NCBI GenBank assembly: GCA_029255685.2
Contig: CM055311.2
Span: forward strand, 18,560,952-18,624,951
From: Silene conica
Taxonomy: Eukaryota > Streptophyta > Magnoliopsida > Caryophyllales > Caryophyllaceae
Direction of reading: 5' to 3'
Length of the DNA stretch: 64,000 nt
Shown here: positions 60,060-64,000 of the stretch, piece after piece
How positions within the stretch are numbered: position 1 is the first letter of the stretch
Layout: each line of letters begins with the position of its first letter
Notes under the pieces: generated by a model
Told to the model about the DNA's origin: nothing
Seen by the model: only the letters and a program-made list of their open reading frames with translations
Databases searched by the model: none
Made by a program: the position numbers and the translations under genes

Positions 60060-61346
60060 TGTTGGAAACTAGTTCCCTTATTTTATACTCAAATCTAATG
60101 TGAGTTTTGTTTCTTTAAGTTTAGGTCATAAAACTTAATTAGACCTTATGCATGCATGATGATATCATAAGATGTAATGGTCCTTACATTGGTTTTAGAA
60201 GGTTTATACTCAATAATCACCTATTATTTGAGTCTTCAAGCCACCGAAATTACCCTTAAACGATCTAACAAAAATCGTCTCCTAAAGGTGCGTATCAAGG
60301 ACCCGATCTCAAACTATTACTAATTTTGTTACTAGAAAATTAGTATGAGTATACTAGAAATATTAATAATATTACCCTTAATATTATTAGTAATGGAAAT
60401 AATTGTTTCTTAGTAAAAACTATTTTGCTTAGAAACTTAGAGAGAATAAGGTTTGTAGTGTGTGTGTTAGCACCAAAAGACTTAGCCAAAAATTAGTAGT
60501 CTTTTGTGAAGTGTGTTGTAGTGTATTTAAAGAGCAAAGGTGAGCTACCTTGCTCACTCTTGGCCGGCAATCAAGAGCCAAAATTGGCCTATGCATGCCT
60601 CTTATGCTCTTACACAAAGTGAGCAATATTCCTTACAATATTCTCTTCACTTCATACACTCAACCTCTTGTATACTAGCACACACTATCATCACCCACAT
60701 GACCATCATTTACACGGTTCAAATGGGTCTAATTATAGACCCATTTTATCTTTGTCAATTGTGTTAATTTGTAACATGTCACATATGTTCCATAACACAT
60801 GACCCAATTTGTTAATTGTGCAATTTTAACTATTAAAATTCATAATTTACAAACTTATTACATTTAAATAATTACACTAATAATTTCGAAATTATTATTG
60901 TATAAAAATGTAATGTCATAATTTAATTACAACTCTTTGTAATTTTATGATCAACCGTGTTCATTCTCAATTTAATCGTTTCCCAAACGAATAAATAAAA
61001 ACCGAGTAATAAAACTATTTTATTACTTTGACTATTATTATTATAATCCCATTATAAAAATATTCGTCATATAAAATTATTTCCAAAATTTCCAGTTATT
61101 AATTAATTTGTATCCAATACAATATTAATTAATTATTCCATTGAGACGGAATTCCCTAAAGATATGACCTTAAGGGATCAACTGATCACCACCATCATAT
61201 GACGATAATGTCAAACTCTAGACAGCCAATCATTATCGATAAATGTTGATCAGTCGACTTTAAAAGAGTAACACTCCCAGTTGTGTTTCATTCAAATGAG
61301 TTTTAATTACGTCAACACACTATTGTCGAGGACACTTCCTCCAACA
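60060..61346 (-). repeat. Full LTR of decayed copia (1287 bp)
   Basis: It starts TGTTGGAAACTAG and ends CCTCCAACA. It has a primer site on its left and a polypurine tract on its right, so it is shared by two internal regions. The short frames inside are not supported. Confidence 0.82.
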
Positions 61347-64000
61347 ATCTCCCACTTGTCCGAGACAAGTGTGTGTTACCAATTCTCTTGCCCCATTACT
61401 ATCTCCCACTCAATGCATGGCGTCCTCTCAGGTCGTGCCGGCAATTGATTAAAATCTAGAGTGGTTTATCTCGATCTGGAGTTTATAACTACTGACCGGA
61501 ATTATCTACCATAGATACCTTCCGAGTGTGGCCACGCATTTCTAGTTATTATTCTCCTCGAGTGGCCTAGAGATATTTCTCAACCCTGACAAGGGGTGGA
61601 CAATTCCCAATCAACTTATTCCTTCCGGCTGGCCACAGCCCATCATAACCCAAAATATGTCCTTATAAACCCCAGTTACGAAGGTGTTAGGACATAAATC
61701 AAAGTTAATCTGAAAACTGTGCCACCTCAGAGAACAGTCATTAGTCCAAGAACTGACTCATGTGAAACACGATAGATGCTCCCGCCACGACCAGGCAGTC
61801 TTTTAATAAGAGTACGCCAGAGCTCTATCAGCGGTCATTAGCCCGGCAAATGTGTCTTAACATGTCTATGCCTAGGTGATCGATTAGTCATCCCGTATGA
61901 CTCTATGGCAATTGAACTCGCCATCAATCGCATCACACATCCGGTTGCATTGAGATGTCACCTCACTTAAGCAACTAGGGGCGAGGTCATGATAATTCAA
62001 TTCACTTTAATGGGGTTCAATATGGTCTTACCATCCCATTTGAATTTTACATGACCTGGGGTGAGTTATAAATAACTCAAATAATGAATGCATTATCACA
62101 TATGTAAAATTGATGGCATATCAATTACTACATAATCTATAATTCATACTTGTATAGTATCACATCTCAACTCAATTGAAATGACATGATTTATCATGTT
62201 AAGCCTATAAGAAGGCCTTTGGTTAGTAAGACTTAACAACTTTTGTGCTTCACATAACCTTACTATAATTTCCCTTGGTTATGCATAATCTCATTATGCT
62301 AACCTTACGAGTACGTGTCTTGATCAATATCTAGACACAAGCTTTCTAACAATAGAATAGCTCCCACTGTTTTCACAGTGTCTGAGAGACTCTTCCCTCT
62401 ATTATATCTCATAGATATAAGTGTACTCATATTTGTTGAATACCTTCATTGTTCTACTGTCTAGAATAATTCTAACAGATTTCTTCCTTTATGATTGTAG
62501 TCAAAATGGTTCTCTAACCATCCATATGTGTTTTGAACATGGTATTGTGCAACTCTTTGCACATTAAACCAATGAAATATCCAAACATTTAGCTTCATCC
62601 TTTTAGTACTTATTCAGTAGTATTTGATGAACTATATGGCTACACATAGAGATTTCTCTCCAAATTCGATTTGTAACATTTCGTCATACTCCAGGTATAC
62701 GAAGTTTGATAATGGTAATACATCTTAGCGTAAAGAATTGATCCTGCAGCGGAAGCATGTGGATTCAATTTCTATAGTTCAAAACATTTGATCTTACCCT
62801 TATTCTTATCGACATAAGAATATGTACTTATACGCTAATATCCATTAATAGGATATCCTAGTGATGTATTTATTCCTTTTACAAGTCTTTATCATTCATA
62901 ATGATCTTTATCATTTATAATGTCTAACATGTCACATTCATGTAAGACTAGAGACTTAACTTTACTCCCACTAAACTTCATGTATAAACATAACTTCTTG
63001 ACTTTCAAGAAAATGTTTATCACATGATCAAAATAAAGAATTCAACCTTTTGACATTTCCTTTTTAGGATAGTTGCGATTTTACAAAGCTCATACTCGAT
63101 GACTTTTAAAATCCAACATGTCAAAATATTTGAACTCGAAGCCATGTTATTGCGTGGAAAACTCTTTGCCACCAATTTATCTAATTCAACTCTTGTCATC
63201 CTTTCTTAGGATAGTTGTGATTTTCAAACCTCATCGTAGATGATTTTAAAATCCAACAACATTATTTGATCCGATTTTAATATAGATCCGTTGTTGCGTG
63301 TGAAACCCTTTCCACCAATCAACTGAGCTATTTCGGATTTAGGTAGAGTCGAAACTAAATAAAGCATTTATACAAGTTACAAGTTCGTTGCACTAAGAAG
63401 GCAACATTACACTCGCAAACTTAATTTTCGAATGAAATTTCCACTTATCTCAACTAGGAAGAACATTTTCCTATTGCATCATACTGAAATTGTGGCTCTA
63501 TAATAATTTCTCCCACTCTGTCTAAAAGAAATAATCCTCCTTTCTTTATAGACAGCATCATGAGCCACAAACCTTTTGTTCTCATGATCATATAGGAAAA
63601 TTTGTCATTCGAAATAGGCTACAACTTAGGCACCTTGCCTATTCATATCTCATATGACTTGTATGCTCATGCTTTATAGCATAGCGGAAAATAAATGCTC
63701 GACAAAATCGGAATAGAAAATAACTCCCACTCAATTGTAAAGATTTAATCATATCTCATACGATTCAATACTACTTTCTTGCCCATTCTGTGCTTATGAA
63801 AGTAAACTTGTGATACATTATCACACTCTATTTGGTGTAAATTACTAGGTTCAATTAGATCACTATCTAATTCCAAGAACATTTTCTTGAGCCATTTCAC
63901 ATGTATTCACAACGAGAATTTCTTGTGCGTTGATTTCCTCAATCGAAGATGGACCTCATCTACTTGAGGATAGATCCTCTAAATAAAGTATTTCTACTTC
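61347..64000 (-). pseudogene. Degraded copia 3' region and reverse transcriptase
   Basis: The minus strand next to the LTR reads CAAGTGGGAGAT (polypurine tract). From about 62100 the plus strand parallels the antisense of the intact copia RT-RNase H. The clearest stretch is about 62930-63040, which follows the order of 49870-50010 (around the YVDD to EEPCLY region). Frequent stops and indels leave no frame longer than a few dozen codons. A diverged duplication lies at about 63045-63330. It continues beyond the window. Confidence 0.65.
63045..63330. repeat. Diverged tandem duplication (about 145 bp units) in decayed pol
   Basis: Both units contain TAGGATAGTTG, TTTTAAAATCCAACA and a TTGCGTG...CACCAAT block, in the same order. 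Divergence is high, so the duplication is old. Confidence 0.7.

Larger units (their letters stand above)
56536..64000 (-). mobile_element. Decayed Ty1/copia relative, runs off the window
   Basis: Layout on the plus strand: a 216-bp LTR stub (56536-56751), 3.3 kb of leader/internal sequence, a primer site (60046-60057), a full LTR (60060-61346), then a purine tract and a 3' region with degraded RT (61347-64000). Blocks match the layout of the intact copia at 47060-55835, minus strand. A TSD candidate on the left is GAGGT (56531-56535); the right end is outside. No long frame survives. Confidence 0.75.

Noticed and set aside
1..64000. Endogenous pararetrovirus or other viral insertion
   Set aside because: Pol order, LTRs, TSDs and primer sites fit LTR retrotransposons throughout; no movement-protein or coat-protein signature is seen.

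Overview
This is plant nuclear DNA, most likely from a eudicot with a large, repeat-rich genome. The basis is that every recognisable coding trace is a plant LTR-retrotransposon gag/pol of Ty3/gypsy or Ty1/copia type, the DNA is AT-rich, and no host gene, rRNA, tRNA gene, operon or CRISPR array is visible. I cannot name the species. Almost all 64 kb can be resolved into nested LTR retrotransposons, and the joints are marked by visible 5-bp target-site duplications (TSDs).

Host layer: a decayed Ty3/gypsy element of Tat-like type (plus strand) is seen in three pieces: 3767-3955, 45108-47059 and 55836-56535. It carries reverse transcriptase, RNase H and a second RNase H that is interrupted by another element. 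Left flank: 1-3766 is the 3' end of a second gypsy element (Athila-like, plus strand). It consists of 2.2 kb of non-coding sequence, a polypurine tract, and a 1.6 kb LTR with TGATGC...GCATCA termini.

Centre: 3956-45107 is a non-coding large retrotransposon derivative (LARD, minus strand, TSD ACATG) with 2.5 kb LTRs. Its left LTR holds two further insertions. One is a 551-bp TRIM element (37710-38260, TSD GTTAT). The other is the striking object of the window, a 31.8 kb tandem array (4394-36162, TSD CCACT) of a related LARD. The array is built as LTR-internal-LTR-internal-..., with six near-identical 3.08 kb LTRs and five 2.66 kb internal domains. One pair of TSDs encloses the whole array. Two adjacent units share the same primer-binding-site mutation. 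This points to one insertion that then grew by unequal recombination between LTRs.

Right: 47060-55835 is a nearly complete Ty1/copia element (minus strand, TSD GTCAG) with gag-protease, integrase and RT-RNase H regions broken by two frameshifts and one stop. Its LTRs carry an unusual duplicated LTR-edge/polypurine-tract module. From 56536 to the window end lies an older, decayed copia relative (minus strand) with a 216-bp LTR stub, a leader region, a full 1287-bp LTR, and a degraded pol that runs off the window. It again looks like two units sharing an LTR.

How the parts relate: the two LARD families and the TRIM have no coding capacity, so they must have used proteins from autonomous elements elsewhere. 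Their TGTAAYACCCC-type termini, iMet-tRNA primer sites and the hairpin plus purine-tract 3' end suggest a chromovirus of the Tekay/Del kind (inference). A second cross-element signal is a palindromic GGTCGGTCGACC motif. It occurs in closely spaced pairs in both the Athila-like gypsy element and the unrelated copia element.
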